From positions 1,364,001 through 1,428,000 of the forward strand of contig NZ_CP033068.1 in the NCBI RefSeq assembly GCF_003668995.1: a stretch of 64,000 nt of DNA, written 5' to 3'. This DNA is from Flavobacterium sp. 140616W15 (GTDB taxonomy: Bacteria; Bacteroidota; Bacteroidia; Flavobacteriales; Flavobacteriaceae). The notes under the pieces were generated by a model. That model did not search any database, was not told the DNA's origin, and saw only the letters and a list, made by a program, of their open reading frames with translations. This document shows positions 54,306-63,800 of the stretch, piece by piece. How positions within the stretch are numbered: the stretch's first letter is position 1; each line of letters begins with the position of its first letter. A program made the position numbers and the translations under genes.

Positions 54306-55487
54306 ATGAAAATCACACATTATATCAACACATATGAATCTGTTAAAAATCGAATGTCATTACTCAAAAAAATAGGTCTAATAACAATTTTATCACTTAT
54401 CGGATTTGTATCAAATGCTCAGACAGGAATTGGAACTCACATGCCAGACTCCTCTGCAAAATTAGATATAGTTGCTACTGATAAAGGAGTGCTGCTTCCT
54501 AAAGTTACTTTAAAAGGGGAGACAGATCAGCTTTCTATTGCAGGAGGAAAAGCAGCTACATCGCTTTTGGTTTATAATACGGGTCTAGAGCCTGATTTTC
54601 CTATTAAAGGGTTTATGTTCTGGAATGGTTCTAGATGGAGATTACTCACAGATGTTACTACAATAAAAGCTAAAATAGAGGGAGTATTAATTAGTAAAAG
54701 TGCGGTACTTATTCCAAATTCATATACTGCAGGAGTAGATTATAATGGCGTCTTAGAAATTATGTATAATGGAGGTAATGGAGGTTATTATTCCGAAGGA
54801 GAATCGTACGAGTACAATGGTCTTCATTTTACATTACAAGCAGGGCAGGCTACTAGTACTGGTAAACTCATCTACATCGTTACAGGAAAGCCTAAAGTAA
54901 GTAACCCTACTTCAATAGACAATGTCCCAATCCGCTTTTCAAATGACATTTTAGGACATATGAATATTGAAGGAACAAATACTACAAGTATAGCTCAATA
55001 CACTTTACATAAAAGTATTGTAATTTCACAAAATTTAACAGGGGAAAATATAGGTGCAAATAATGGATACGGAGGAACTAAATTAGAGTGGCGTAAAGAT
55101 GATAATACGAAAATACAAAGTATAAAATTACCAGAAACAGGAGCCTATGTTTTTTCTTTCCGGCTATATGGTCCAGTATCAGGAACCTCTCCCAATGCAG
55201 CTCCTTTTTACATAAGCGCATTAAAACAAGGAGGAGAAGCACCATTAGACCGGCCAACTGATACATTATTAGACATTGCAGAATTAACCCTGGTTAAACC
55301 AAATAACTATAGCAATTATACTTATTCTATAAATTTAACAGCTGCAGGTCAAGCTGGTGACCTCATTTACTTTAAGATGTCAGGAGCTAAAGGGACTTTA
55401 TTAACTTGGAGTCTATCCAATGGAAGTGATGGTATTGATTATAATACCCTGGCAAACAGAACATCAATGATTTTTTGGAAACTATAA
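54306..55487 (+). CDS. Secreted array protein D with C1q-like C-terminal region
   Basis: The protein has 393 residues. The signal peptide is MSLLKKIGLITILSLIGFVS-NAQ; the start may be ATG 54306 (long n-region) or ATG 54354. The shared module follows directly (GIGTHMPDSSAKLDIV, GVLLPKVTLKG, SLLVYNT, FMFWNGSRW). A beta-sandwich region related to those in B1/B2 comes next (GVLEIMYNGGNGGYY, IDNVPIRFS). The last ~140 residues (LPETGAYVFSFRLYG ... RTSMIFWKL) resemble a C1q/TNF-like jelly roll, a fold often used for trimeric adhesion. This is the only copy in the window. Function is inferred as extracellular. Confidence 0.78.
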   Translation: MKITHYINTYESVKNRMSLLKKIGLITILSLIGFVSNAQTGIGTHMPDSSAKLDIVATDKGVLLPKVTLKGETDQLSIAGGKAATSLLVYNTGLEPDFPIKGFMFWNGSRWRLLTDVTTIKAKIEGVLISKSAVLIPNSYTAGVDYNGVLEIMYNGGNGGYYSEGESYEYNGLHFTLQAGQATSTGKLIYIVTGKPKVSNPTSIDNVPIRFSNDILGHMNIEGTNTTSIAQYTLHKSIVISQNLTGENIGANNGYGGTKLEWRKDDNTKIQSIKLPETGAYVFSFRLYGPVSGTSPNAAPFYISALKQGGEAPLDRPTDTLLDIAELTLVKPNNYSNYTYSINLTAAGQAGDLIYFKMSGAKGTLLTWSLSNGSDGIDYNTLANRTSMIFWKL

Positions 55488-55707
55488 ATTAATTTCAAAA
55501 AAATCAAGTAATAGCTTTAGAGGGAAAGAACCTAAGTATCGCGTGTCATTAGCTAAGAAAACGATGTTTCTATATGCTAAAATAATTGAACCAATAGCCT
55601 CAATGACTCTATAATAAATTAAAATACCTGTGTCCTTAATAAAATGCATTTCTGTATCTGTGTCTTTTTAGAGCTGTAATTTATATTTGCCTTGTAACAA
55701 ATTGTGA

Positions 55708-56076
55708 ATGATAACAAAAACAAAGCAGGTTATGAATATTACATACAGATCAGTTTACTTATCAGATCTTAAGAAGATTGTAAACTTATATACGGAGCAT
55801 GATGGTTTTAAAACCAATACGTTAACAGGTGATTTTGGCCTTCCACTTGATATTATGATGGCCGACAATAACAAAATACTAGCCTGTTCTTTTATTCTGT
55901 TTAATGAGTTGGATGAAATTACCTATAGAGTCCTTTCTGATAAAACAGTTGTTTCTGATGATATGGCTGATGATTTATTGCTTTTTACTAAAAAAGATAA
56001 AATGAAGCATCCTGTAAATGAATGCTTGAAAAACTCCATTTTTAGATTGACAAACTGGATCAATCATTCCGTTTAA
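55708..56076 (+). CDS. Small GNAT-like protein
   Basis: The frame codes 122 residues from 55708, or 114 from ATG 55732 (MNITYRSVYLSDLKKIVNLY), which I consider equally likely. The N-terminal pattern of a beta strand, then SDLKKIVNLYTEH, resembles the beginning of GNAT acetyltransferases, and ACSFILFNELDEITYRV resembles their beta4 strand. It is too short for a complete GNAT fold and shows no clear acetyl-CoA P-loop (Q/RxxGxG/A), so catalytic activity is doubtful. It lies 82 bp before the MocR gene and could be co-transcribed with it. Confidence 0.5.
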   Translation: MITKTKQVMNITYRSVYLSDLKKIVNLYTEHDGFKTNTLTGDFGLPLDIMMADNNKILACSFILFNELDEITYRVLSDKTVVSDDMADDLLLFTKKDKMKHPVNECLKNSIFRLTNWINHSV

Positions 56077-56124
56077 TAGGTTCTAAAATTTTTAGCGCAA
56101 TAATTTAGGATACAGATTTGTATT

Positions 56125-56138
56125 CTGTAATTTTACAG
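56125..56138. promoter_or_regulatory. Possible promoter/operator of the MocR gene
   Basis: CTGTAATTTTACAG is an inverted repeat that contains TAATTTTA, a near match to the -7 box, 21 bp before the start. Nearby TACAG and ACACAG strings could be MocR half-sites. Autoregulation is typical of MocR proteins, but this site is only a suggestion. Confidence 0.35.
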
Positions 56139-56158
56139 GACACAGAAATTTTTTATAA

Positions 56159-57574
56159 ATGAGAAAGGAAGTTTTATATCATAAAATTGCAAAAATAATC
56201 GAGGCACAAATTCTTTCTGGAACATTAAGAATTGGGGATAAACTTCCATCATTGCGATCTGTACAAAAGATTTATGGTATTAGCCTTAATACAGCCAAGC
56301 AGACTTTTTTAGAGTTAGAGAGTAAATCTCTTATTGAATCACGAGCGAGATCTGGCTATTATGTAAGTATATCGAGCCAAAGAAAGCTGGCTCTACCGTC
56401 TATTAGTAAACCCGATTTATCTAAAAAAGAAAAAAATCCCGATGAATTAATTAATAAAATCTATGAATCCTTAAACAGAAAAGACAGCAGGCAGTTTTCT
56501 TTAGGGATTCCTGATGATAGCTTGCTTCCGATAGCCAAATTAAGCAAGGGGGTTATTAAAATTACCCGAGATCTTGGTAATAAGGGCTTGGCAATTGAGC
56601 CCGCTCAAGGGAATGAAAATTTAAGAAGAAGTATTGCAAAATGGGCATTAGTATTAGAAGGTAAATTAACGGGTGACGATTTTGTAACGACTCCCGGAAC
56701 AATGAGTGCCATATTTAATTGTTTAACAGCTGTTACTAAAAGTGGTGATACAATTGCTGTAGAGAGTCCTGTGTATTTTGGAATTTTACAATTAGCAAAG
56801 TCAATGGGATTATATGTAATTGAACTTCCTACTGATCCTGTTTTTGGTGTAGATATTGACGCTTTAAAAAAAATCATTCATAAGGTAAATGCAGTTTGTC
56901 TGGTTAGTAATTTCAATAATCCGATGGGTAGTTTAATGCCTGATGCCACTAAAATAAGGCTGGTAGAAATGCTTACTTTTTATAATGTTCCACTAATAGA
57001 AGATGACTTATTTGGGAATCTTTATTTTGGCGCTTCCAGACCCAAACCATGCAAAATTTATGATGAAGCTGGAATTGTGATGTGGTGTGGCGGAATTTCT
57101 AAAACTTTAGCCCCAGGTTATAGAATAGGGTGGGTGGCTCCGGGAAAGTTTAAAAATAAAATTATATCGCAAAAACTATTACAAACGGTATCGATGCCTT
57201 CTTTATATCAGGAAGTTGTAGCCGATTTTATGGAGTTTGGAGGTTATGATCAGCATTTGAGGAAGCTTAGACAGACTTTACATACCAATTGCCTAAAATA
57301 TCAGCGTACGATTGAAGATCATTTTCCTGCAAATACAAAAATATCACAACCACAGGGAGGCTTTTTTTTATGGCTGGAGCTAGACGAGAGAATTGATACT
57401 GCTGCACTCTATGATCTTGCGATTGAACAAAAATTAAGTTATGCACCTGGAAGAATGTTTACTCAACACGATCAATTTAATAATTGTATGCGGTTAAATT
57501 TTGCATTACAATGGGATGACAACTTAGAACATGATTTAAGAAGATTAGGTCAGTTTTTTAAAAAAGCATTGTGA
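56159..57574 (+). CDS. MocR-type regulator (GntR HTH fused to class I aminotransferase)
   Basis: The protein has 471 residues. Residues about 1-75 form a GntR winged helix (LRIGDKLPSLRSVQKIYGIS, LNTAKQTFLELE). A linker follows, and from about 110 a fold-type I aminotransferase domain. That domain includes NFNNPMG (substrate and PLP contact) and SKTLAPGYRIGW with Lys315 as the PLP Schiff-base lysine, so PLP binding should be intact. MocR proteins often control vitamin B6, GABA or taurine genes or act on an adjacent transporter. Here the neighbours are the GNAT-like and HD-domain proteins, which do not reveal a target. Confidence 0.9.
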   Translation: MRKEVLYHKIAKIIEAQILSGTLRIGDKLPSLRSVQKIYGISLNTAKQTFLELESKSLIESRARSGYYVSISSQRKLALPSISKPDLSKKEKNPDELINKIYESLNRKDSRQFSLGIPDDSLLPIAKLSKGVIKITRDLGNKGLAIEPAQGNENLRRSIAKWALVLEGKLTGDDFVTTPGTMSAIFNCLTAVTKSGDTIAVESPVYFGILQLAKSMGLYVIELPTDPVFGVDIDALKKIIHKVNAVCLVSNFNNPMGSLMPDATKIRLVEMLTFYNVPLIEDDLFGNLYFGASRPKPCKIYDEAGIVMWCGGISKTLAPGYRIGWVAPGKFKNKIISQKLLQTVSMPSLYQEVVADFMEFGGYDQHLRKLRQTLHTNCLKYQRTIEDHFPANTKISQPQGGFFLWLELDERIDTAALYDLAIEQKLSYAPGRMFTQHDQFNNCMRLNFALQWDDNLEHDLRRLGQFFKKAL

Positions 57575-57699
57575 GTGTGAATAGAGTTTAAAAGTTGGAT
57601 AGTTAAAAGAAATAAATTACTTCTTTTTTTATAATTTTAATATGCCGCTTTATATTGAAGTTTTACTGAAAGAATATTTAATTATATAAAAACATAAAT

Positions 57700-58290
57700 A
57701 TGTTATCTGAGAAATTATTAAAGCAAATTGATTTTATTAAAGAGATTGATAAAATAAAATACATTCAAAGGAAAACGAAACTCTTTAATAGTGATAGAAA
57801 TGAAAATGATGCTGAACACAGTTGGCATTTGGCTGTAATGGCAATAGTTCTGGCTGAACATTCGGATACTGCCATTGATGTTTTGAAAGTAGTTAAAATG
57901 GTGTTGATTCACGACATTGTCGAAATTGATGCTGGTGATACTTTCATTTATGATACTCAAAAAAGTCACTCTAATACTGATGAGGAGCGTTTGGCTGCTA
58001 ATAGGATTTTTGGTTTACTGCCTCAAGAGCAGGCGGAGGAGTTCATTAAAATTTGGGAAGAATTTGAAGCTGGTGAAACCAACGAAGCAAAATTTGCTAA
58101 AGCAATGGACAGGCTGGAACCGTTATTACAGAATACGTCAAACAATGGGGGAACCTGGAGTGAATTTGGTGTGAAGTATGACAAAGTTTATGAGAAAAAA
58201 ATAGCGATCAAAGAAGGCTCAAGCAGTATCTGGAATTACGCCGAAAAGTTAATTGATGAAAGCGTTGAAAAAGGAATGTTAAAGAAATAA
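57700..58290 (+). CDS. HD-domain phosphohydrolase (YfbR-like)
   Basis: This 196-residue cytoplasmic protein carries the HD-superfamily metal site: His40 in NDAEHSWHL, His71-Asp72 in LIHDIVEIDAGD, and Asp137 in AMDRLEPLL. The HSWH and GD segments match the HD_3/YfbR-like subgroup, whose E. coli member is a 5'-deoxyribonucleotidase. A nucleotidase or similar phosphohydrolase role is likely. The gene is preceded by a 125-bp gap and ends at a terminator, so it is probably monocistronic. Confidence 0.88.
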   Translation: MLSEKLLKQIDFIKEIDKIKYIQRKTKLFNSDRNENDAEHSWHLAVMAIVLAEHSDTAIDVLKVVKMVLIHDIVEIDAGDTFIYDTQKSHSNTDEERLAANRIFGLLPQEQAEEFIKIWEEFEAGETNEAKFAKAMDRLEPLLQNTSNNGGTWSEFGVKYDKVYEKKIAIKEGSSSIWNYAEKLIDESVEKGMLKK

Positions 58291-58344
58291 GTTAGATAAG
58301 AGTATTTAATGTGTTGATTAAAAAGGTTTAATGATAATTTAAAA

Positions 58345-58374
58345 ATCCAATTCTAGGATGAATTGGGCTTTTTT
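58345..58374 (+). terminator. Terminator of the HD-domain gene
   Basis: AATCCAATTC pairs with GAATTGGGCTT, followed by a T run, about 55 bp past the stop. Confidence 0.7.
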
Positions 58375-58511
58375 AGTATATATACTCTATAATTCAAACT
58401 CATTACTATTTGAGTAGGATTTTAAGTTATTAGCTAATTCCAGGTGTTAACCTTTATGCTAAATCTAATCCGTTGAGTGTTGTTACTTAGTTTCACTCGG
58501 GTTATTTTTTA

Positions 58512-58684
58512 TCAAACACATAGCAACTAATACCAAACACAATCACCCCGAATAGATTTGTGTTAATCCGTGTAATTGGTGTTTGTTTTATGCATTTCCA
58601 TCAGATGAGTGTTATGTGCATTATAAATAAAGTGAAACGCCTGTCTTTAGTTTAAAAAAAAACTATGTTTCTATGTGTTGAAAA
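58512..58684. repeat. Palindromic ACACATAG element with a nested 57-bp repeat
   Basis: CAAACACATAGCAACTAAT begins and CTATGTTTCTATGTGTTGAA ends the element. It keeps the core AAAGTGAAACGCCTGTCT, but carries a 57-bp repeat unit at 58528-58585 where other copies have the ACACGTTTCTTTC palindrome. Confidence 0.75.
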
Positions 58685-58768
58685 ATACTTTACTTTTATG
58701 CTGTCTGTAACTAATACTAAACACAATCACGCCGAATAGATTTGTGTTAATCCGTGTAATTAGTGTTT
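58528..58768. repeat. Pair of 57-bp direct repeats
   Basis: 58528-58585 and 58711-58768 differ at only a few positions. Both contain gaatagatttgtgttaatcc followed by gtgtaatt(g/a)gtgttt. Each unit has partly inverted ends (AAACACAA / TTGTGTT, AACAC / GTGTT). Confidence 0.8.
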
Positions 58769-58835
58769 AATATTAGTATATATTTTATGCTTTTATAATA
58801 CTATTCCTTTTTGATAGACTTCACGATTTGCTATA

Positions 58836-59501
58836 TTACTTTTTCCTGAATTTATAACCTATAGTTACAAAAATGCTTTCATTGTATATTTTCCATTGGT
58901 GTTTATTTTCGGAATTTTCTAATATCGGTACTAAACCTCTAATGTATCTTGCTCCTATGTTAATACCATTTGGTAGTGCATAATTTAATCCTGCTACAAA
59001 TCCCGCATCCATTTTCTGGCTGTAATCGCCTGTAGCTTCTCCTGTTCCGTAAATTGTTTTATCGGTGTATGTGTTTCCGTTTTCGTCTTTACGTTGCACT
59101 GAAGCGTTTAATAAGAGTCCTAAATAAGGCCCTGCATAAACTTCAAAGCCTTTGTAATAAAGAGTAGGGCTTGCAGGAAATAGATCAATGTATTGTCGCT
59201 TAAATTTGCTGTCGAATGCTGGATTTATTTCATCTTCCATTCTGATTGTTGTAACTCGTTGGCTATAAAAAAGTTCGTGTTTTAAGCCAAAATAATTGGA
59301 TGTTTTATTATCAAGGGTAACTCCAATTGAATGTCCAACGGCTCTTTTGGTAGATCCCTCTTTAGATAGATTGTCAATATCTTCCCCTTTTAATGTTGAC
59401 CAGTTTGCACCAGCATTTATGCCAAATGTGAAGCTTTCTTGTTGTGCACTAATTTTTAATATAAAAAAGAGCATGATGCAGATTGTATATGTATTTTTCA
59501 T
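58836..59501 (-). CDS. Outer-membrane beta-barrel protein
   Basis: This 221-residue protein has a signal peptide (ending KISAQ). An eight- to ten-strand barrel pattern follows (FTFGINAGANWS, FEVYAGPYLGLLL, INIGARYIRGL) and ends in an aromatic-rich strand (IFVTIGYKFRKK). It belongs to the PorT-like/OMP beta-barrel type common in Bacteroidota. It starts 15 bp after the TolC-type gene of the metal-efflux operon, so it is probably its third cistron. A role in metal efflux is not established. Confidence 0.8.
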   Translation of the reverse strand: MKNTYTICIMLFFILKISAQQESFTFGINAGANWSTLKGEDIDNLSKEGSTKRAVGHSIGVTLDNKTSNYFGLKHELFYSQRVTTIRMEDEINPAFDSKFKRQYIDLFPASPTLYYKGFEVYAGPYLGLLLNASVQRKDENGNTYTDKTIYGTGEATGDYSQKMDAGFVAGLNYALPNGINIGARYIRGLVPILENSENKHQWKIYNESIFVTIGYKFRKK

Positions 59502-59516
59502 TTTAGCTGTATTATT

Positions 59517-60809
59517 TTAAAAATTAATATCCCAAATACCTGCTGATTTTTCTAGTTCAACCAGTGCTGCAGCATAATTGTATAAGGTTTCATAATAATT
59601 AAGTTGTGTTTCATTATAGGTTCGTTGTGCATTTAAAACTTCGAGTAAACTAGTTTCTCCACGTTTATAGCTATATACTTTTCCATTAAGAAGTTTTTGT
59701 GCATCAGCTAGTAAGCCTGTGTTAAATTGGCGTATTTGTTTTTGTGTTGTGAGATAATTAAAGTATGCTTTTCTTACTTCTATTTGTATTTGTAATTCTG
59801 TTTGTTTGTATAAAACATCAGCTTGCTGCATACTAAATTCTGCTGCTTTTAGCTCTCCTTTATTTCGATTAGAAAACTTTAATGGTATTGTAATGCCTGC
59901 CGAAATTGAGTTTGATGATGGAGTAGGAGCAACGGCATTACTCACTATCGATGCGCTTTCGACTCCTAGACCTAATCCTAAGTCGATTGCTCTATTTGCT
60001 TTGGCTAATTTTAAAAGATCCTGAGATACGTTTTTGTTTTTTAATGCTGCTAGTAAATCAGCACGATTGTTTTCGGCAGCGGTAATTAGCTCATTTAAAT
60101 CAAACAAACGGTCAAACTTTGCTAAGTCTCCTGATGGCAAATACAAAGTATCTGCTTTCTGACTTCCTACCATAGTTCCTAGTTCTAATAAGGCTGTTTT
60201 CCAATCGGCTTCACTTTGGTACACTTCATTGAGCATAGAGTTGGCTTCTAAATTACTTTGGCGCGCATCAATTTCGGCTATATTCCCTAGTTTATACTGA
60301 ATGCTATCTGCTACTGCTATGTTCTTAAGAATAGTGTAAGAGTTTAATTGTACCTTGAAGATGTCTTTTTGCTTTAAACTGGTTAAATAGTTTAAAGTAG
60401 CCTCTGCACGTAGGTTACGAAAATAGTCTTCTAGTAATGCTTTTGTAAGCTCATTTGTACTTTTTGCTACATTTATTCGGGCTTTTCGCTTGCCACCAAG
60501 TTCTAATGTCCAGCTTACTTCTGACGAAAATCCATATCCCATTTGCATTCTTCGTTGACCATTATCATTAGCTCCTATAGCAAGTTCTGGATCTGGAAAT
60601 ACTTTTGCAGCTTCTATATCTGCTTCTGCTATATTTACATTGAATTTCTCAGCTGCATATCCTAAATTGTTTTTATTTACTAAGGATAAAAAATGAGTAT
60701 AATTCATTTTTACTTGTGTAAATGTGGTGTCTATCTGAGCTTTTGATACTGCCGAAATATGCAACAGTATCAAAAGTATAACCCATTTGTATTTTATATT
60801 TTTAATCAT
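59517..60809 (-). CDS. TolC/CzcC-type outer-membrane efflux factor
   Basis: The 430-residue protein starts with a signal peptide ending VSKAQ. Two repeats of the outer-membrane efflux family follow, with helical hairpins (AEADIEAAKVFPDPELAIGA near 70-90; KRGETSLLEVLNAQRTYNET near 385-405). It should form the trimeric outer-membrane channel of the RND pump encoded 11 bp upstream. The operon lacks an adaptor gene within the window; it may lie to the right of 64000. Confidence 0.9.
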   Translation of the reverse strand: MIKNIKYKWVILLILLHISAVSKAQIDTTFTQVKMNYTHFLSLVNKNNLGYAAEKFNVNIAEADIEAAKVFPDPELAIGANDNGQRRMQMGYGFSSEVSWTLELGGKRKARINVAKSTNELTKALLEDYFRNLRAEATLNYLTSLKQKDIFKVQLNSYTILKNIAVADSIQYKLGNIAEIDARQSNLEANSMLNEVYQSEADWKTALLELGTMVGSQKADTLYLPSGDLAKFDRLFDLNELITAAENNRADLLAALKNKNVSQDLLKLAKANRAIDLGLGLGVESASIVSNAVAPTPSSNSISAGITIPLKFSNRNKGELKAAEFSMQQADVLYKQTELQIQIEVRKAYFNYLTTQKQIRQFNTGLLADAQKLLNGKVYSYKRGETSLLEVLNAQRTYNETQLNYYETLYNYAAALVELEKSAGIWDINF

Positions 60810-60820
60810 AATAGATCATT

Positions 60821-63800
60821 TTATTGATTATCAATTTCTTCTTGTAACACTTCGCTTTCCTCTCCAAATTTTTTCTCCATCAGGTAATAAAGTGATGGCA
60901 ATGCAAATAATGTCAGGATGGTAGAGAATAGTAGTCCATATACTATTACTGTTGCCAGTGGCCGCTGTACATCGCTGCCGATACCTGTTGCTAATGAAGC
61001 TGGTAATAAACCCAGTACGGCAACTGTCGCTGTCATTAATACGGGTCTAAAGCGTTGTTTTGCTCCATTTGTTACTGCACCAAGTAAATCCATTCCTCTT
61101 TTACGAAGCTGATTGATGTGTGAAATCATAATAACTCCATTTTGTATAGCAACTCCAAACAAAGCAATAAAACCGACTGCTGATGATACGTTAAGGGTCA
61201 TTCCTCGCATATTAAGTGCTAGCATTCCTCCAAATAAGGCCAGTGGAACGATACTCATTAGTAATCCTGCTTGACGGAATTTCCCGAATGCACCATATAG
61301 AAGTACAAACATTAATGATAGCGCTAGTGGTACAATAATAGCTAAATGGCTGTATGCTCGCTCTTGATTTTCAAATTGTCCGCCCCATTTTATTTTATAT
61401 TTTTCATGGTCATATTTTACCTTTTCTTCTATTTTAGATTGTGCCTGTGCCAGGAAAGAACCCAAATCGGCACCTCTTAAGTTTAATCTAACAGTAAGAT
61501 GGCGTTTGTTCATTTCTCTTGCAATCGTGCTTTCTCCTGTATTAAGCTTGATATCGCATACTTGTGATAACGGAATTTTAATTCCCTCGGAATTGGTAAG
61601 CATTAGATTTCCTATTTTTTCCAGACTATTACGGCTTTCTTCATTGTATCTTGTTATGATATCGTAGACTCTATTTTCTACAAATAGTTGGGATACTGCT
61701 TTTCCGCCCATTGCTACTTCTATTAATTCTGACACATCATCTACGTTCAATCCATACTGCGCGATTTTTTGACGGTCGGCAATAACTTGTATTTGTGGTA
61801 ATGGTGGCTCTTGATCGATGGCTAAGTCAACAGCTCCTTTTACATTTTCTAATGTTTTAATAATATCTTCAGCTATTCTTCTGGTTTCTTTAAAATCGTC
61901 TCCATAAATTTTCACAACCAATTCGCTATGGGCACCTGATATTTTATCCATTACACCATCAATCATTGGTTGAGTAAATCCTACGTTATAGCCTGGCATA
62001 CTGGCGTATTCTTCTCCGAGTTCTTTAATTAAATCGGCTTTGGTTTTTCCCCATTTCCATTGGCTATATGGTTTTAAACCAATACTGCATTCGTAATGCG
62101 ATGGTGTCCATGCATCTGTTCCGTCATCATTACGTCCTGCTTGTACCATCATATAGGTTACCTCATCGTGTTTTAATGTTCGATGACGCAGTGTATCGCT
62201 CATTTCTTTTGATTTCTCTAGAGTAATACCCGGTGGTAATGATACTTGCAGCCAGATTGAACCTTCGTCGAGTGGAGGTAAAAAATCTTTTCCTACCATT
62301 GCAGTAAGTATAAAGGCAAAGCTTAGTACTACAACTAATGGTGCAATTACTTTTTTAGGAGCCTTCATTATTTTTAGGATGCTGTTATGATACGAATTGG
62401 TTAGTTTATCCAGCCATTTATTATGATACATTTTTTGTGGCTTGCGATAGATAAAATAGGCCAACCCTGGAATCAGCAATAAAGCAACGGATAACGCTCC
62501 CAATAGTGCATAACCTACTGTAAAGGCCATTGGAGTAAATAGTTTTTTCTCTACACGCTCAAAAGCAAATAAAGGCAAGTAAGCAATAATGATAATTAGC
62601 GTTGCAAAAAAGATAGGGCGTGCTACACTTTTTGCTCTTTTTGCTACACTTTGTTCTGTTAGTTCAACATCTTCATGATCTTCTCGTTTTTTCAAGATGG
62701 TTTCCATCATTACAATTGCTCCGTCTACAATTACCCCAAAATCAATTGCTCCCAATGAAAGTAAATTGGCAGGGATGTTAGTAAGTTTCATTAAAATAAA
62801 GGCAATTAAAAGAGAAATAGGAATTGTAATTGCTACTAATAAGGCACCTCTCCAGCTTCCGAGGAAAACAATTAATACAATAATTACCAGAAGCATTCCT
62901 TCTAATAAAGTATGCGAAACGGTGGTAAGTGTGGTGTTTACCAAATCGGTTCTGTCTAAAAAAGTATGTATTTGAACTCCCTCCGGAAGGTAATTTTCAT
63001 TTAAATCATCTACAGCCTCATTTACCCCTTTTAATACTACTGATGGATTTTCGTTTTTTAGCAAAAGCACTATACCTTGGATATTATCCGAATAATCTGC
63101 TCCTCGTTTGTCTGAATATCCTAATGCACCTTTACGCTCTAGATTTCCATATTTTAATTTTCCAATATCATTCAGATAAATTGGTACACCATTTACTGAT
63201 TTTACTACAATACGTCCAATGTCTTGTAAATTTTTTACCAAACCAATGCCACGTACCACATAGGCTTGGTCGCCACGATTGATGACACTTCCACCAACAT
63301 TGGCGTTGTTTTTCTCGATAGTTTCGGTTACTTCACTTAATGATAACCCATATTGCTCTATTTTTCGAGGATCTAATTCAACTTGATATTGTGTTGTAAT
63401 ACCTCCAAAATTGGTTACATCGGCTACTCCAGAAATTTGCTTTATTCTTGGAATAATGGTGTATTCCTGCAATTCACTTAAAGCTCTTAAATCATGATTT
63501 TTGCTTTCGATGATATAGCGATATATTTCGCCTGTAGGTGAGGTAAGTGGATCTAAACCAGGAATTGCTCCATACGGTAATTCGACATCGTTTAAGCGTT
63601 CCTGAATTCTTGCTCGGGCAAAATAATCATCTACACCATCATCAAAAACAATTGTTACCATTGATAATCCAAAGGTGCTTTTGCTTCGCATTACATGCAT
63701 ACCCGGCAAACCATTTATAGCACGTTCTATCGGAATAGTGATTTGTTGTTCTATCTCTTCGGCTGCTAAACCTGAGACTTGTGTTACTACTTGCGAGGTT

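Noticed and set aside
34571..55487. Prophage tail-fibre region
   Set aside because: The shared module resembles tail-collar-like sequences, but signal peptides are present and no phage structural, lysis or packaging genes occur.
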